Positions 55,001 through 63,850 are shown, counted from the stretch's first letter. The stretch: DNA of 64,000 nt from Anoxybacteroides voinovskiense (GCF_014196205.1 NZ_JACIDE010000006.1:96787-160786); one strand, 5' to 3'. Numbers and translations: made by a program. Notes: generated by a model from the sequence alone, not told the origin.

Positions 55001-56505
55001 AAATCGGCGAGGTTTTTCCGGTTCGGGTCAATGGCTGCTAACGGTGCGTCATGCCCGAGTGAACGAATTGGCTCTGCCCCTTTTTCTGCCATTTGCTCTA
55101 ATAGTTGAATATGTTCACGATCCCAGCCGAATGCAGCATATTGCCCGTTGTGCACTTTGCTTGGCGAAGCGACAAATAAATGTTTTTCTAATGTTGGTGG
55201 AGTAAGGCGTGCCCGGAAGTTGGCGACATCAAACCGCTTAGAAAAACGAGCATACACTTCTTCTTGAAATGCGGCGTATTCGAGCACTTCAATATGACCA
55301 TCTACTCCCCATTTCAACCCGATTTTTTCGCCTGGAGCAATCGGTTTTGGTTCTCCTGTGTACTCGCTTGCTGGAATAATCCCAGGTTCGGAAGCAAAAA
55401 TGAACCGTTCTTCAGTATCTAACTTCCAAAGCGGACGCAATCCTAACGCATCGACGCTAAATACAGCTTCTTCTCCATAACGAGAAATGATGCCTGCTGG
55501 GCCTTGGGCAAAATGCCCCCACGCCTCCCGAATGTACGTATATAAATCTTGCAAATGCTCAGGGTATGCTTTCATTTCGTTCACAATTGGCGGGAACAAA
55601 ATATCCATCGCTTCAAATAAGCTATATCCGTGACGGCAAATGAGCGTTTCCATTGTGCGGCTTAAATCTTGCGAATCGCTTCCACCGACAGTAAGCGGTA
55701 CTCCAAGCATCATTGCTTCATCACGCAGTTTAGCAATGGTATTAATCTCTCCGTTATGCCCTAACACGCTAAACGGTTGAACACGGAAAAAGTTAGATAG
55801 CGTATTCGTTGAATACCGGTTATGCCCAAGCGTCATTGTTGAGGCAACGAGCGGGCTCGCTAAATCATGGTAATATTTTGGCAAAATATCTCCTGCGCCC
55901 ATTACTTTGTAGACAACGTGGAAATGGCTTAACGAAGCGACATGAACGTCTTCGTCTTGCTCGATGTCAATGAGCAAATCGAACAATCGTTTCATGAGCT
56001 GTTCCTTATCAATAGGCAAAAGCGCTACTTGCCAAAAGACAGGTTCTTGGCGTAAAGCAATTGGTCCGAGTGCATGAGAAGAAGTAACACGATCTGATTC
56101 GAAAAGAAGGGTGAGCCCGGACTGTTTAAAGAGCTGTCTTATTTTTTCTTTTACTTGTTCGACGTCTGTTGTGCGATTAATAAAAATATGTCCGACGGTA
56201 AAGTGGTTGTCATTAGCGATTTCCGGGTTTTGCCCCGCATTCGCCAATTTTTCCATCCAAAGTGCTCTTGGGATGTCGATATGGATACCAACCCCATCCC
56301 CTTCGCCGTTAATAAAACCAGCACGATGATTCATTTTTACGAGGGCATTAATACAGGTCATAATGTTTTCTCTTGTTGGAACGCGCCGTTTTTCGATGGC
56401 GGATACAATGCCGCAAGCATCGTGTTCAGCGTGATGGAAATCTTGAAAAAGACTTGGATTCCAGCGTTGTTTCATGTTTGAGTGGCTTAAAAGTGGGAAT
56501 CCCAC
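52003..56505 (-). CDS. gltA: Glutamate synthase large subunit (GOGAT)
   Basis: A 1500-residue glutamate synthase. The glutaminase domain would start at the mature N-terminal cysteine in H-D-A-C-G-I-V (about residue 32). A central domain, the FMN/synthase domain with G-A-K-P-G-E-G-G and G-F-D-G-G-T-G-A, the 3Fe-4S motif G-C-T-T-C-R-G-C-H-L-D-T-C, and a C-terminal beta-helix (GXGXG) domain follow. GTG 56505 lies 10 bases after AGGAGGTG; ATG 56475 is an alternative without a site. No small NADPH subunit gene is adjacent, so a ferredoxin-dependent enzyme or a distant small subunit is possible. Confidence 0.9.
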   Translation of the reverse strand: MGFPLLSHSNMKQRWNPSLFQDFHHAEHDACGIVSAIEKRRVPTRENIMTCINALVKMNHRAGFINGEGDGVGIHIDIPRALWMEKLANAGQNPEIANDNHFTVGHIFINRTTDVEQVKEKIRQLFKQSGLTLLFESDRVTSSHALGPIALRQEPVFWQVALLPIDKEQLMKRLFDLLIDIEQDEDVHVASLSHFHVVYKVMGAGDILPKYYHDLASPLVASTMTLGHNRYSTNTLSNFFRVQPFSVLGHNGEINTIAKLRDEAMMLGVPLTVGGSDSQDLSRTMETLICRHGYSLFEAMDILFPPIVNEMKAYPEHLQDLYTYIREAWGHFAQGPAGIISRYGEEAVFSVDALGLRPLWKLDTEERFIFASEPGIIPASEYTGEPKPIAPGEKIGLKWGVDGHIEVLEYAAFQEEVYARFSKRFDVANFRARLTPPTLEKHLFVASPSKVHNGQYAAFGWDREHIQLLEQMAEKGAEPIRSLGHDAPLAAIDPNRKNLADFIKESVAVVTNPAIDRDRETEHFSTRTIIGKRPSLTDVQPPSYVVELISPILIEGKIGLDSAETLGHPSYDQVVHAFQTKQLAYVLSATFTADETIKEALQRLANEACEAVRAGKTLLVIDDTEAHQNGNLWMDPLLVTSAIDQSLTENGLRRDCSLLLRSGAIRSLHDFIVAYGLGANAINPYLMFATVAAEDTVKPVINLFNALNKGLEKVISTIGIHELRGYSRLFSSIGLHDEIADVLKIVNFFGSDSLQYDFAALKEDAIARANDYVDENAKPGKTFHVFPRIWKAIGEVAQTGSYDSYREKLTEIETETPTTIRHLLDLKKAKKEVPSETVDISVGEHSLPFVIASMSFGSQNEVAFRAYAEAADRLNMVSLNGEGGEIKDMLGKYPRTRGQQVASGRFGVNAELLNSSNLLEIKIGQGAKPGEGGHLPGSKVTAKIAEARNATIGSDLISPSNNHDIYSIEDLAQMIAELKTANDQAKVAVKVPVVPNIGTIAVGIAKAGADIITLSGFDGGTGAARIHALQHVGLPVEIGVKAAHNALLEAGLRNQVEIWADGGIKSALDVIKVMLLGANRVGFGTLSMIAIGCTTCRGCHLDTCHVGIATQIESEAQAKEHGLRRFVPRQFEAAVQGLVNLFTAFGNELKALTASLGVERLQDIVGRSDLLEQVRGLEKMDLTHLLKVLEVGQFMPKEMRSNVEEAKLLVAAGAEYLDYHVEDLHRSREFSAVTSEQRVLGSRVSCHRVRGRLDGSYKKLPNVTLRFKDGSIPGNGLGAYNSYGIHIHVDGGAQDGIGKTALGGSILIFKAKGKDGNYYNGSVGKGFGYGAQKGLLVAQGNADARAGIRLSGADMIIGGQVTVPIPEEEHGNIGARANIKGFAFEYMTNGRGLVLGDPGPWICAGMTGGVVYLRHQPEMGLTKAALERRIAKGAQVRIERLSERGKADVHELLSTYISLLIEHEQIEEAESLKPLLEKPEEHFFQVIPSKEQADPSVSTE

Positions 56506-56705
56506 CTTTGCCTTTCACCTCCTGCGCACAATGTTCTATAAGAAAAAGTTGGATAAACGATAGGAGAATAAAAATTTTCAGAATTTATAGTCTATGTTAC
56601 CATGAACAAAAAGGGAAATCAATTATTTATTCATTTTTTTGGATATAATATTCATTTTGAAAGATGGTTAATGAAACGGATTTTTGTAAACGTTTTCAAT
56701 GATTA
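56506..56705. other. gltA upstream region
   Basis: The 5' leader on the minus strand has AGGAGGTG and, across the GTG start, GTGGGATTCCCAC, a 13-base palindrome that could fold over the initiation site. The rest is AT-rich with no recognised operator. Confidence 0.35.
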
Positions 56706-56747
56706 TAAAAAAGAACGGAAAGAAAACTCTTCCGCTCTTTTTGTATA
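56706..56747 (-). terminator. Terminator of gsaB
   Basis: On the minus strand, AAAGAGCGGAA pairs with TTCCGTTCTTT (one G-T pair) and is followed by TTTA. Confidence 0.82.
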
Positions 56748-56748
56748 T

Positions 56749-58044
56749 TTATTCATTTTTTAACGTTTTAAATGCATGTTCAACCGCTTGGAGTGTATAT
56801 TGAATATCCTCTTCTGTATGGGCGAGTGTAATAAACCACGCCTCGTATTTAGATGGTGCGAGGTTGATTCCTTGATGAAGCATCAACTTGAAAAATTTCG
56901 CAAACATCTCGCCGTCTGTTTGTTGAGCTTGTTCGTAATTTTCCACTTTTTCGGTCGTAAAGTAGACGGTTAGCGCTCCTTTTAATCGATTGATGGTCAC
57001 AGGAATACCGTATGTTTTCGCATGGCTAGCAATCCCTTCTTCTAACATAGCACCCAGCCGGTCAAGATATTCGTAAACACCGTCTTGTTTTAACACTTCC
57101 AAGCAAGCGATACCGGCAAGGATAGAAGCCGGGTTTCCAGCCATCGTTCCCGCTTGATACGCAGGACCGAGCGGAGCGACTTGTTCCATAATGTCTTTTC
57201 GTCCGCCGTAGGCACCAATTGGGAGACCACCACCAATAATTTTTCCAAGCGCTGTTAAGTCTGGTTCAATCCCTAATAAATTTTGCGCTCCCCCGTACAT
57301 AAACCGAAACGCTGTAATGACTTCATCGTAAATGACAAGTGCGCCTGCTTGATGGGCGATTTCGTTAATCGTTTCAAGAAATCCACGTTTTGGTTCCACG
57401 ATGCCGAAGTTGCCGACAATCGGTTCGACAAGAACGGCAGCGACTTGTTCGCCCCAACGTTCCATCGCCTGCCGAAAAGAGTCAATATCGTTAAATGGAA
57501 CGGTGATTACTTCTTGGGCGATGCTTTTTGGAACGCCGGCAGAGTCAGGTGTTCCTAATGTCGATGGACCAGAACCAGCCGCAACGAGCACAAGGTCGGA
57601 ATGCCCGTGATAACAACCAGCAAATTTAATAATTTTATCCCGCCCTGTATAGGCACGAGCCACCCGAATCGTCGTCATGACTGCTTCTGTTCCCGAGTTG
57701 ACGAAACGCACTTTTTCTAAGGAAGGAATGGCCTCTTTTAACATTTTTGCAAATGTAATTTCATGAGGGGTTGGTGTTCCGTATAACACGCCATTTTCCG
57801 CTGCTCGTTGAATCGCTTTTGTAATGTGCGGATGGGAATGCCCGGTAATAATCGGACCATATGCCGCTAAATAATCAATATATTTATTTCCGTCAACGTC
57901 CCAAAAGTAAGCGCCTTGCGCTCGTTCCATGACGACAGGAGCGCCGCCGCCAACCGCCTTATAGGAACGGGAAGGGCTGTTAACGCCGCCGACAATATGT
58001 TCGAGCGCTTCTTTGTATAATTGTTCTGATTTAATAAACTGCAT
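56749..58044 (-). CDS. gsaB: Glutamate-1-semialdehyde 2,1-aminomutase GsaB
   Basis: A 431-residue PLP enzyme of class III aminotransferases that converts glutamate-1-semialdehyde to 5-aminolevulinate for heme synthesis. Key segments are N-S-G-T-E-A near 120, [17 protein letters not shown] near 243 and the PLP lysine in L-G-K-I-I-G-G-G near 270. Position beside bcp/perR and outside a hem operon marks it as the GsaB paralogue. AGGAGG precedes ATG 58044. Confidence 0.92.
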   Translation of the reverse strand: MQFIKSEQLYKEALEHIVGGVNSPSRSYKAVGGGAPVVMERAQGAYFWDVDGNKYIDYLAAYGPIITGHSHPHITKAIQRAAENGVLYGTPTPHEITFAKMLKEAIPSLEKVRFVNSGTEAVMTTIRVARAYTGRDKIIKFAGCYHGHSDLVLVAAGSGPSTLGTPDSAGVPKSIAQEVITVPFNDIDSFRQAMERWGEQVAAVLVEPIVGNFGIVEPKRGFLETINEIAHQAGALVIYDEVITAFRFMYGGAQNLLGIEPDLTALGKIIGGGLPIGAYGGRKDIMEQVAPLGPAYQAGTMAGNPASILAGIACLEVLKQDGVYEYLDRLGAMLEEGIASHAKTYGIPVTINRLKGALTVYFTTEKVENYEQAQQTDGEMFAKFFKLMLHQGINLAPSKYEAWFITLAHTEEDIQYTLQAVEHAFKTLKNE

Positions 58045-58154
58045 GTTGAAAGCCTCCTATGCAAAAGTTTGCTGTTTTCTATTGTATCATAAGCATACCA
58101 TTTGTTTCTCCTAGCGACTTTCGTTAAACTATTGCTTATGTGGAGGGTGAGAAC

Positions 58155-59156
58155 ATGTATGCGATTGAGGTAGAAAAACTACGAAAAGAATTTAAGGTGT
58201 ATTCGAGCCGTTCCGGTTTAGTGGGAGCGTTTCGCGATTTGTTCACAAGAAACTATAAAATGATTCGGGCGGTCGACGATATTTCATTTACTGTTAAACA
58301 AGGAGAAATGGTAGGGTACATTGGGGAAAACGGAGCTGGAAAGTCGACGACCATTAAAATGTTGACAGGAATTTTAACGCCGACAGCTGGGAAAGTCGTT
58401 GTCAACGGCATGAATCCTCATAAAGAGCGCGAGGCGTTCGTTCAAACGATCGGCGTCGTCTTCGGACAACGGTCGCAATTATGGTGGGACATCGCGGTGC
58501 AAGAATCATTTCGATTATTAAAAAAAGTGTATCGCGTATCGGACAAAGAGTATAAAGAACATATGGAGCATGTCATCGAAACGTTAGATATTGGTCCATT
58601 GCTCGACAAACCGGTGCGCAAGCTATCATTGGGGCAGCGAATGCGTTGTGAATTGGCGGCCGCATTAATTCATAATCCACCGCTTTTGTTTTTAGATGAG
58701 CCGACGATTGGGCTAGATGTATTAGTGAAGCTAAAAATTCGTCAATTTTTAAAAGAAATTAATGAAAAATATAACACAACAATTTTATTAACGACGCATG
58801 ATATCGCGGATATCGAAGCACTATGTGAGCGTGTCATTATGCTCGATGAAGGAAAAATTATTTATGACGGTTCCTTGCAGCGGCTCAAAGAAAATTGGGG
58901 CGAAGGAAAGCAAGTGCAGTTTACGTTTGCAACCGAAGTAACGGAAGAAGAGTTGTGCGCTCTTACATACGATATAAAGGCAACGTGGCGCAAAGAGGAA
59001 ACAAATAGCTGGGTTGCCCATGTAGCACCGATGCATGTATCGGATGTCATTAGCCGGATCGTTGCCCGTTATGACATTCAAGATATTAATATTGATGAAA
59101 TGTCGACAGAAGAAATTATTCGCAACATCTATGAAGAAGGTGTTGTGCATGGATAA
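58155..59156 (+). CDS. ABC-2 type transporter ATP-binding protein
   Basis: A 333-residue ATPase with Walker A G-E-N-G-A-G-K-S-T near 60, the Q-loop region G-Q-R-S-Q-L-W-W-D, signature L-S-L-G-Q-R near 160 and Walker B L-F-L-D-E-P-T-I-G-L-D, then T-T-H-D. The Q-R-S-Q-L-W-W-D motif is typical of the subgroup paired with ABC2_membrane_6 permeases. ATG 58155 follows GGAGGG. Its stop overlaps the next start by 8 bases. Likely an exporter; substrate unknown. Confidence 0.9.
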   Translation: MYAIEVEKLRKEFKVYSSRSGLVGAFRDLFTRNYKMIRAVDDISFTVKQGEMVGYIGENGAGKSTTIKMLTGILTPTAGKVVVNGMNPHKEREAFVQTIGVVFGQRSQLWWDIAVQESFRLLKKVYRVSDKEYKEHMEHVIETLDIGPLLDKPVRKLSLGQRMRCELAAALIHNPPLLFLDEPTIGLDVLVKLKIRQFLKEINEKYNTTILLTTHDIADIEALCERVIMLDEGKIIYDGSLQRLKENWGEGKQVQFTFATEVTEEELCALTYDIKATWRKEETNSWVAHVAPMHVSDVISRIVARYDIQDINIDEMSTEEIIRNIYEEGVVHG

Positions 59157-59940
59157 ATATTTTGAAATGATTCGCATCCGTTTTTTAATGATGTTGGCAT
59201 ATCGGACGAACTACTATACGGGCATTCTTATTTACTGCATTAATATCGGCGCATATTATTTCCTTTGGTCGGCCATTTACAACGGAAAATCGGCGATCCA
59301 AGGCATGTCTATCGAACAGATGACAACATATGTAGCGGTATCGTGGATGGCGCGCGCGTTTTATTTTAATAATATCGACCGTGAAATTGCGATGGAAATT
59401 AAAGAAGGAAAAGTAGCGGTTGAACTGATTCGTCCTTATAGTTATTTAGGGATGAAAACGATGCAAGGTTTGGGAGAGGGAGTATTTCGTTTATTTTTCC
59501 TTTCATTTCCTGGTCTCATTATTACTAGTCTGTTGTTTCCCCTCCATTTCTCGAGTGATATAAGAACATGGGGATATTTTGCCCTTTCGATTATGTTAAG
59601 TTTTGTGATTAACTCCCAGTTGAATTTATTGGCGGGGGTCGTGACGTTTTTTACGTTAAATAACGAAGGGTTGCTACGGGCGAAACGGTTCGTCATCGAT
59701 TTATTTTCTGGTTTGATTTTGCCAATTAGTTTTTATCCACACTGGGCGCAAGAGGTGATGAAATACTTTCCGTTCCAAGCGATTAGCTATATTCCAAGCA
59801 TGATTTTTACGGAAAGTTTTCGTGGACAGGCGGTTATTAACGGGCTTTTGTTTCAACTTGTCTGGAGTATCATCTTGCTCTTTCCGCTTCAACTGCTTTG
59901 GAAAGTGGCGAAAAAGCGGCTTGTCGTTCAAGGGGGGTGA
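59149..59940 (+). CDS. ABC-2 type permease, subunit 1
   Basis: A 263-residue membrane protein with six hydrophobic segments. It begins M-D-K-Y-F-E-M-I-R-I-R and has R-P-Y-S-Y near 95 and the P-I-S-F-Y-P segment near 200, as in ABC2_membrane_6 proteins. ATG 59149 follows AAGGTG and overlaps the ATPase gene. Partner of the next permease. Confidence 0.85.
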   Translation: MDKYFEMIRIRFLMMLAYRTNYYTGILIYCINIGAYYFLWSAIYNGKSAIQGMSIEQMTTYVAVSWMARAFYFNNIDREIAMEIKEGKVAVELIRPYSYLGMKTMQGLGEGVFRLFFLSFPGLIITSLLFPLHFSSDIRTWGYFALSIMLSFVINSQLNLLAGVVTFFTLNNEGLLRAKRFVIDLFSGLILPISFYPHWAQEVMKYFPFQAISYIPSMIFTESFRGQAVINGLLFQLVWSIILLFPLQLLWKVAKKRLVVQGG

Positions 59941-59944
59941 TGGC

Positions 59945-60730
59945 GTGTTTTATGTGTCGGTCTTTTTTCAATATATGGCGCAATATATGAAAACGAAGTT
60001 GCAATATCGGGCGGATTTGTTTGTTGAGTTTCTTTCTGATTTGATGTTTCAATCGGTCAACTTAATTTTTATTCTTGTAGTGTTTGGGCATACGACGCTA
60101 TTGCACGGTTGGGCGAGAGATGAAATGATTTTTATTTACGGCTTCTTTTTAGTGCCGTTTGCGTTGTTTGGAGCATTTTTTAATATTTGGGATTTTAATG
60201 AGCGTTACATTGTCCGTGGAGAGATGGATCGTGTATTGACGCGGCCGGTGCACAGTTTGTTTCAAATTATTTTAGAACGGATGGAACTAGAGTCGCTTGT
60301 TGGTGGCGTGACGGGCATGATTATTATGGGATATGCGAGCGCACGATTGCATCTGGAGTTTCATTGGTACGATTTCTTTCTCTTTCTTTTGTTTGCGCTC
60401 GGGGGCATGCTCGTTTACGCGGGGGTGTTTATTTCGCTTGCGACGATTAGTTTTTGGTCAGATGCGCGAAGCTCGATCATGCCGATGATGTATAACATTA
60501 GCAACTATGGTCGTTATCCAATTGATATTTATAACCGCGTCATTCGTTATATTTTAACGTGGATTTTGCCGTTTGCATTTGTTGGGGTGTATCCGTCCGC
60601 TTATTTTTTAGGAAAAAAAGAGTGGTACGGCTATGCTTTTTTAACGCCGGTTATAGGGCTTGTCTTTTTTATGATTGCCGTTATGTTATGGAATAAAGGG
60701 GTCAAGCGGTATAGAGGCGCCGGGAACTAA
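59945..60730 (+). CDS. ABC-2 type permease, subunit 2
   Basis: A 261-residue permease with six hydrophobic segments, homologous to subunit 1: L-Q-Y-R-A-D-L near 20, L-T-R-P-V-H near 95 and Y-G-R-Y-P-I-D-I-Y near 195. GTG 59945 follows AAGGGGGG, 4 bases after the stop of subunit 1. With the ATPase it forms a complete transporter. Confidence 0.85.
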   Translation: MFYVSVFFQYMAQYMKTKLQYRADLFVEFLSDLMFQSVNLIFILVVFGHTTLLHGWARDEMIFIYGFFLVPFALFGAFFNIWDFNERYIVRGEMDRVLTRPVHSLFQIILERMELESLVGGVTGMIIMGYASARLHLEFHWYDFFLFLLFALGGMLVYAGVFISLATISFWSDARSSIMPMMYNISNYGRYPIDIYNRVIRYILTWILPFAFVGVYPSAYFLGKKEWYGYAFLTPVIGLVFFMIAVMLWNKGVKRYRGAGN

Positions 60731-60785
60731 ATTGGTATATTTTTGGCTACCCCCTCGTATACATAGCCTGTACGGAGGGATAGCG

Positions 60786-61199
60786 ATGGGGTGGCTTATT
60801 GTAATTGTCGGTGTGTTGGTGCTGAATATTGGTTCTGTATGGACTAGCCGAGTGAGCAAACATAAATATGTTTCATTAGAAAATTTTGTTGTATTAATTT
60901 CTTTATATGTAACGATGATGCTCGGATTTGGGATGATTTATACGGTTTTAGAAATAAATGGATATGACATTTTTATAAAAAATGCAAAAGACATTACGGG
61001 TGAGTTTTTTTCTGTTTTGCAAGACAGTCTATATTTTAGCGCAACGACATTGTTGGCAGTAGGTTATGGGGACGTTATCCCGATTGGAGCAGGAAGATGG
61101 TTTGCAGTCGTCGAAGCATTATTAGGGTATATTATGCCTGCTGCTTTTGTTGTTCGAGTAGTCATTGATTGGGAAAAAGATATGAATAAGGAGCGATAG
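60786..61199 (+). CDS. Potassium channel family protein (2-TM)
   Basis: A 137-residue protein with hydrophobic segments at residues 1-18, 33-52 and 100-125 and the K+ selectivity filter T-T-L-L-A-V-G-Y-G-D near 85-95. No cytoplasmic gating domain (RCK/TrkA) is attached, only a short charged tail. ATG 60786 follows CGGAGGGA. It lies 55 bases after the permease and 2 bases before bcp, so it is probably part of one transcription unit. Confidence 0.87.
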   Translation: MGWLIVIVGVLVLNIGSVWTSRVSKHKYVSLENFVVLISLYVTMMLGFGMIYTVLEINGYDIFIKNAKDITGEFFSVLQDSLYFSATTLLAVGYGDVIPIGAGRWFAVVEALLGYIMPAAFVVRVVIDWEKDMNKER

Positions 61200-61201
61200 G
61201 A

Positions 61202-61675
61202 ATGCTGTTAATGGGAAATTTAGCACCGGACTTTACATTGCCTGCAAGCGACGGAACGGTGGTATCGCTTTCTGATTTTCATGGGAAGTTTGTTGTATTA
61301 TATTTTTATCCGAAAGATATGACGCCAGGATGCACAGCGGAGGCGTGCGATTTTCGGGACTATTATGATCAATTTCGGGATTTAAACGCTGTCATTTTAG
61401 GAGTTAGCACCGATTCGGTAGAACGGCATCAAAAGTTTGTGGAAAAATATGCGTTGCCGTTTTTATTGTTAGCAGACGAGCAACATGAAGTGGCCGAAAA
61501 ATACGGTGTTTGGAAACAGAAGAAAAATTTCGGAAAAGAATATATGGGAATTGAGCGCTCGACATTTGTCATTGACGAGGAAGGAAGATTACTCAAGGAA
61601 TGGCGCGGTGTGAAAGTGAAAGGGCATGTAGAAGAAGCGTTAGCTTATATTCGTCATATTACGAAAAATAGGTAG
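61202..61675 (+). CDS. bcp: Thioredoxin-dependent thiol peroxidase Bcp (peroxiredoxin)
   Basis: A 157-residue atypical 2-Cys peroxiredoxin that reduces H2O2 and organic hydroperoxides. Peroxidatic cysteine in P-G-C-T-A-E-A-C near 45, with the resolving cysteine five residues later, Y-F-Y-P-K-D-M-T-P before it, and R-S-T-F-V-I-D-E near 120. Two bases separate it from the channel gene. perR follows downstream, as in B. subtilis (ygaF). Confidence 0.93.
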   Translation: MLLMGNLAPDFTLPASDGTVVSLSDFHGKFVVLYFYPKDMTPGCTAEACDFRDYYDQFRDLNAVILGVSTDSVERHQKFVEKYALPFLLLADEQHEVAEKYGVWKQKKNFGKEYMGIERSTFVIDEEGRLLKEWRGVKVKGHVEEALAYIRHITKNR

Positions 61676-61740
61676 ATGTCCAAACCAACTAAAAAATACG
61701 GCATATATTGTTAACGTAGGGCATACCTCCTCAAATTATT

Positions 61741-61772
61741 CGTGCGGAAAGTAATTCCGCACGCTTTTTATG
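61741..61772 (+). terminator. Terminator of bcp
   Basis: CGTGCGGAA/TTCCGCACG, with a 5-nt loop, is followed by CTTTTTATG. Confidence 0.88.
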
Positions 61773-61812
61773 TTAAAAATCCAAATAAACTCATATATTA
61801 ATGATACGAATA

Positions 61813-61842
61813 TTGACAAAGCAGCGAAAAAAACGGTAGACT
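61813..61842 (+). promoter_or_regulatory. perR promoter
   Basis: TTGACA (61813-61818) and TAGACT (61837-61842) are separated by 18 bases. Confidence 0.6.
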
Positions 61843-61844
61843 AA

Positions 61845-61859
61845 TTATAAAAATTATAA
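61845..61859 (+). promoter_or_regulatory. PerR box (autoregulation)
   Basis: TTATAAAAATTATAA matches the B. subtilis PerR consensus TTATAATNATTATAA at 13 of 14 defined positions. It lies just after the -10 of perR. Confidence 0.8.
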
Positions 61860-61893
61860 AATAATAATTCTTTTTCTAAAGGGAGCGAGGTGC

Positions 61894-62340
61894 ATGACGG
61901 TGTCTGAAGAACAACTGCTAAAAGAAGCGCTAGACACGTTGAAACAGACGGGGGTGCGTATTACCCCACAACGTCATGCGATATTGGAATATTTAATCCG
62001 TTCCATGTCACACCCGACGGCTGATGAGATTTATAAGGCGTTAGAAGGAAAATTCCCGAATATGAGCGTTGCAACGGTTTATAATAATCTCCGTGTGTTT
62101 AAAGAAGTAGGGCTTGTTAAAGAATTGACGTACGGTGATTCGTCAAGCCGGTTTGATTTTGTTACTTCCGATCACTACCATATCATCTGTGAACGGTGCG
62201 GAAAAATCGTCGACTTTCATTATCCGGGATTAGACGAAGTGGAGACGCTGGCGGCGCATGTGACAGGATTTAAAGTAAGCCATCATCGCATGGAAGTATA
62301 CGGTGTCTGTGCAGACTGCCAACATTATCGGACGCATTAA
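61894..62340 (+). CDS. perR: Peroxide-responsive repressor PerR (Fur family)
   Basis: A 148-residue Fur-family repressor. Winged helix with T-P-Q-R-H-A-I-L-E near 27 and S-V-A-T-V-Y-N-N-L near 58; the regulatory metal site has H in R-I-T-P-Q-R-H, H-Y-H and D residues; structural zinc is held by C-E-R-C and C-A-D-C. PerR represses oxidative-stress genes until Fe/H2O2 oxidises its histidines. GGGAGCGAGG precedes ATG 61894. A PerR box in its promoter indicates autoregulation. Confidence 0.94.
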   Translation: MTVSEEQLLKEALDTLKQTGVRITPQRHAILEYLIRSMSHPTADEIYKALEGKFPNMSVATVYNNLRVFKEVGLVKELTYGDSSSRFDFVTSDHYHIICERCGKIVDFHYPGLDEVETLAAHVTGFKVSHHRMEVYGVCADCQHYRTH

Positions 62341-62376
62341 AGCTGATAGCAAAGGCTATCAGCTCTTTTTTTTCTT
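62337..62376. terminator. Bidirectional terminator between perR and ygzB
   Basis: AGCTGATAGC/GCTATCAGCT, with a 4-nt loop, is followed by CTTTTTTTT. Confidence 0.9.
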
Positions 62377-62715
62377 TCGGTTGTACTTTTCATCGAACTC
62401 CTTGCCTTCTAATTCAGGATCTAATGTGAGCGGTTCGCTACAATACATACACAAATCGACGCGGCCGAGCATTTTTGTCGTTTTTCCGCAACTTGGGCAA
62501 ACTACTTGAATTGTTCTTGTTGACAACATACCAATCCAAAAATAGACCACAGTGCTCGCGATAATAAAAAGTAATCCTAAAATCATAAATAGCGTCATAA
62601 TCCACATCGAAGTGCGGAAGAATATCCCTATGTACATGACGATAAACCCAACAAAAATTAACCCAAGCGCGAACGTCCGAATTTTATTGATTTTGCTTGA
62701 ATATTTAATCGACAT
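62359..62715 (-). CDS. ygzB: YgzB, UPF0295 membrane protein
   Basis: A 118-residue protein with two hydrophobic segments (residues ~15-36 and 40-62) and a soluble tail containing C-P-S-C and C-M-Y-C, a probable zinc ribbon, then a K-rich end. Matches UPF0295/YgzB by motif and position between perR and ygxA. ATG 62715 follows GGAGGGAC; the longer frame to 62733 covers this site. Confidence 0.9.
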   Translation of the reverse strand: MSIKYSSKINKIRTFALGLIFVGFIVMYIGIFFRTSMWIMTLFMILGLLFIIASTVVYFWIGMLSTRTIQVVCPSCGKTTKMLGRVDLCMYCSEPLTLDPELEGKEFDEKYNRKKKKS

Positions 62716-62833
62716 CACTTGTCCCTCCTCCACATAACTATACCATAAAATTTAGGTAAGTTTGCAAAAAGGAATTTTGCGATTTTTGTCGAAATATGAG
62801 TGTTGAAACGCTCGAAACGATGGAGGGGAAAAG

Positions 62834-63706
62834 ATGGAGGATTTAATTCGTCCCATTTACCAAGAAAGAGCTAGCCATCGCAATACGTTAGGAATTTTAT
62901 TGATTGAAAAAAAACTGAACAACTCAGCGATTACAGATACATTTGATGTAGTGTTGTTAGTCATCGTGAAAGATGCCGACTCCCCGGTATTCAGTAAACA
63001 TTACACAGCAAAAGGACAAAAAGCTGCGTTGTATATTGTGAGCGAAGAAAAATTAAACGAATGGCTTTTGTTTGGCTCGAACCGCAAAGTGATTGACTGG
63101 GTACTCAACGGGAAAGTATTGTTTGACCGGAATGAATATGTCCGGCAATTACGAAACCGAATGTTGGAGTTTCCAGAAGAAGCGCGTCGATTAAAGATGG
63201 GGGTAGAGTTTGCCAAATTAATTCGGCGGTATACAGATGGAAAAGTGTTTTTGGAAACAAACCAACTTTTGGATGCCTATAACCATGTTATCCATGCCCT
63301 TCATCATTTGGCACGGTTAGCTGTTATTGAGAAAGGGTTTTATCCTGAAGTGACTGTGTGGAATCAAGTGAAGCAAATTGATGCGCAAATTTATAAACTT
63401 TATGAAGAATTGGTGGGAAGCGACGAACCTTTAGAGAAAAGGCTAGAACTATTGTTTTTAGCGAGTGAATTTTTAATTCATTCGCGCCTTCCGTCTGGCT
63501 CAGCGCATTTACTGAATGTGTTGAAACGACGAGAAGAAGCTTGGAGCATTGGTGAAATGGTTGACCACCCCGAATTGGAAGCATACTCAGTTGATTTAGT
63601 CATAATGCTGGAATATTTAGTGGATAAGCACGTATTAACGACAGAAGAGATGCCAACAAAAGGGCAGAATGTGTATCACCGCTACTACAAAATAGCGAGC
63701 CACTAA
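62834..63706 (+). CDS. ygxA: Nucleotidyltransferase-like protein YgxA
   Basis: A 290-residue protein. An N-terminal nucleotidyltransferase-like segment (L-G-I-L-L-I-E and D-V-V-L-L-V-I near residues 20-45) is followed by helical and winged-helix-like regions (D-L-V-I-M-L-E-Y-L-V-D-K-H-V). Conserved upstream of an rrn operon in Bacillus, as here. Function unknown; catalytic G-S/D-x-D motif is not clear. GGAGGGGA precedes ATG 62834. Confidence 0.88.
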   Translation: MEDLIRPIYQERASHRNTLGILLIEKKLNNSAITDTFDVVLLVIVKDADSPVFSKHYTAKGQKAALYIVSEEKLNEWLLFGSNRKVIDWVLNGKVLFDRNEYVRQLRNRMLEFPEEARRLKMGVEFAKLIRRYTDGKVFLETNQLLDAYNHVIHALHHLARLAVIEKGFYPEVTVWNQVKQIDAQIYKLYEELVGSDEPLEKRLELLFLASEFLIHSRLPSGSAHLLNVLKRREEAWSIGEMVDHPELEAYSVDLVIMLEYLVDKHVLTTEEMPTKGQNVYHRYYKIASH

Positions 63707-63711
63707 TAAAG

Positions 63712-63762
63712 AAGGCCCGTTCTTATACGGGGGAGAACGATGAGAAGGGCCTTTTGTTTTAA
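63712..63762 (+). terminator. Terminator of ygxA
   Basis: AAGGCCC and GGGCCTT, with inner GTTCT/AGAAC pairing, are followed by TTGTTTT. Confidence 0.72.
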
Positions 63763-63780
63763 TTATTTTTAAAAAAAGTG

Positions 63781-63809
63781 TTGACTTCACGAATCAAAGG
63801 TGATAAATT
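63781..63809 (+). promoter_or_regulatory. rrn promoter P1
   Basis: TTGACT (63781-63786) and TAAATT (63804-63809) are spaced 17 bases apart, ahead of 16S rRNA. Confidence 0.65.
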
Positions 63810-63850
63810 AAAAAACGTCGCTGCGAAATAGCAGTTGATAAAAAAGAGTG

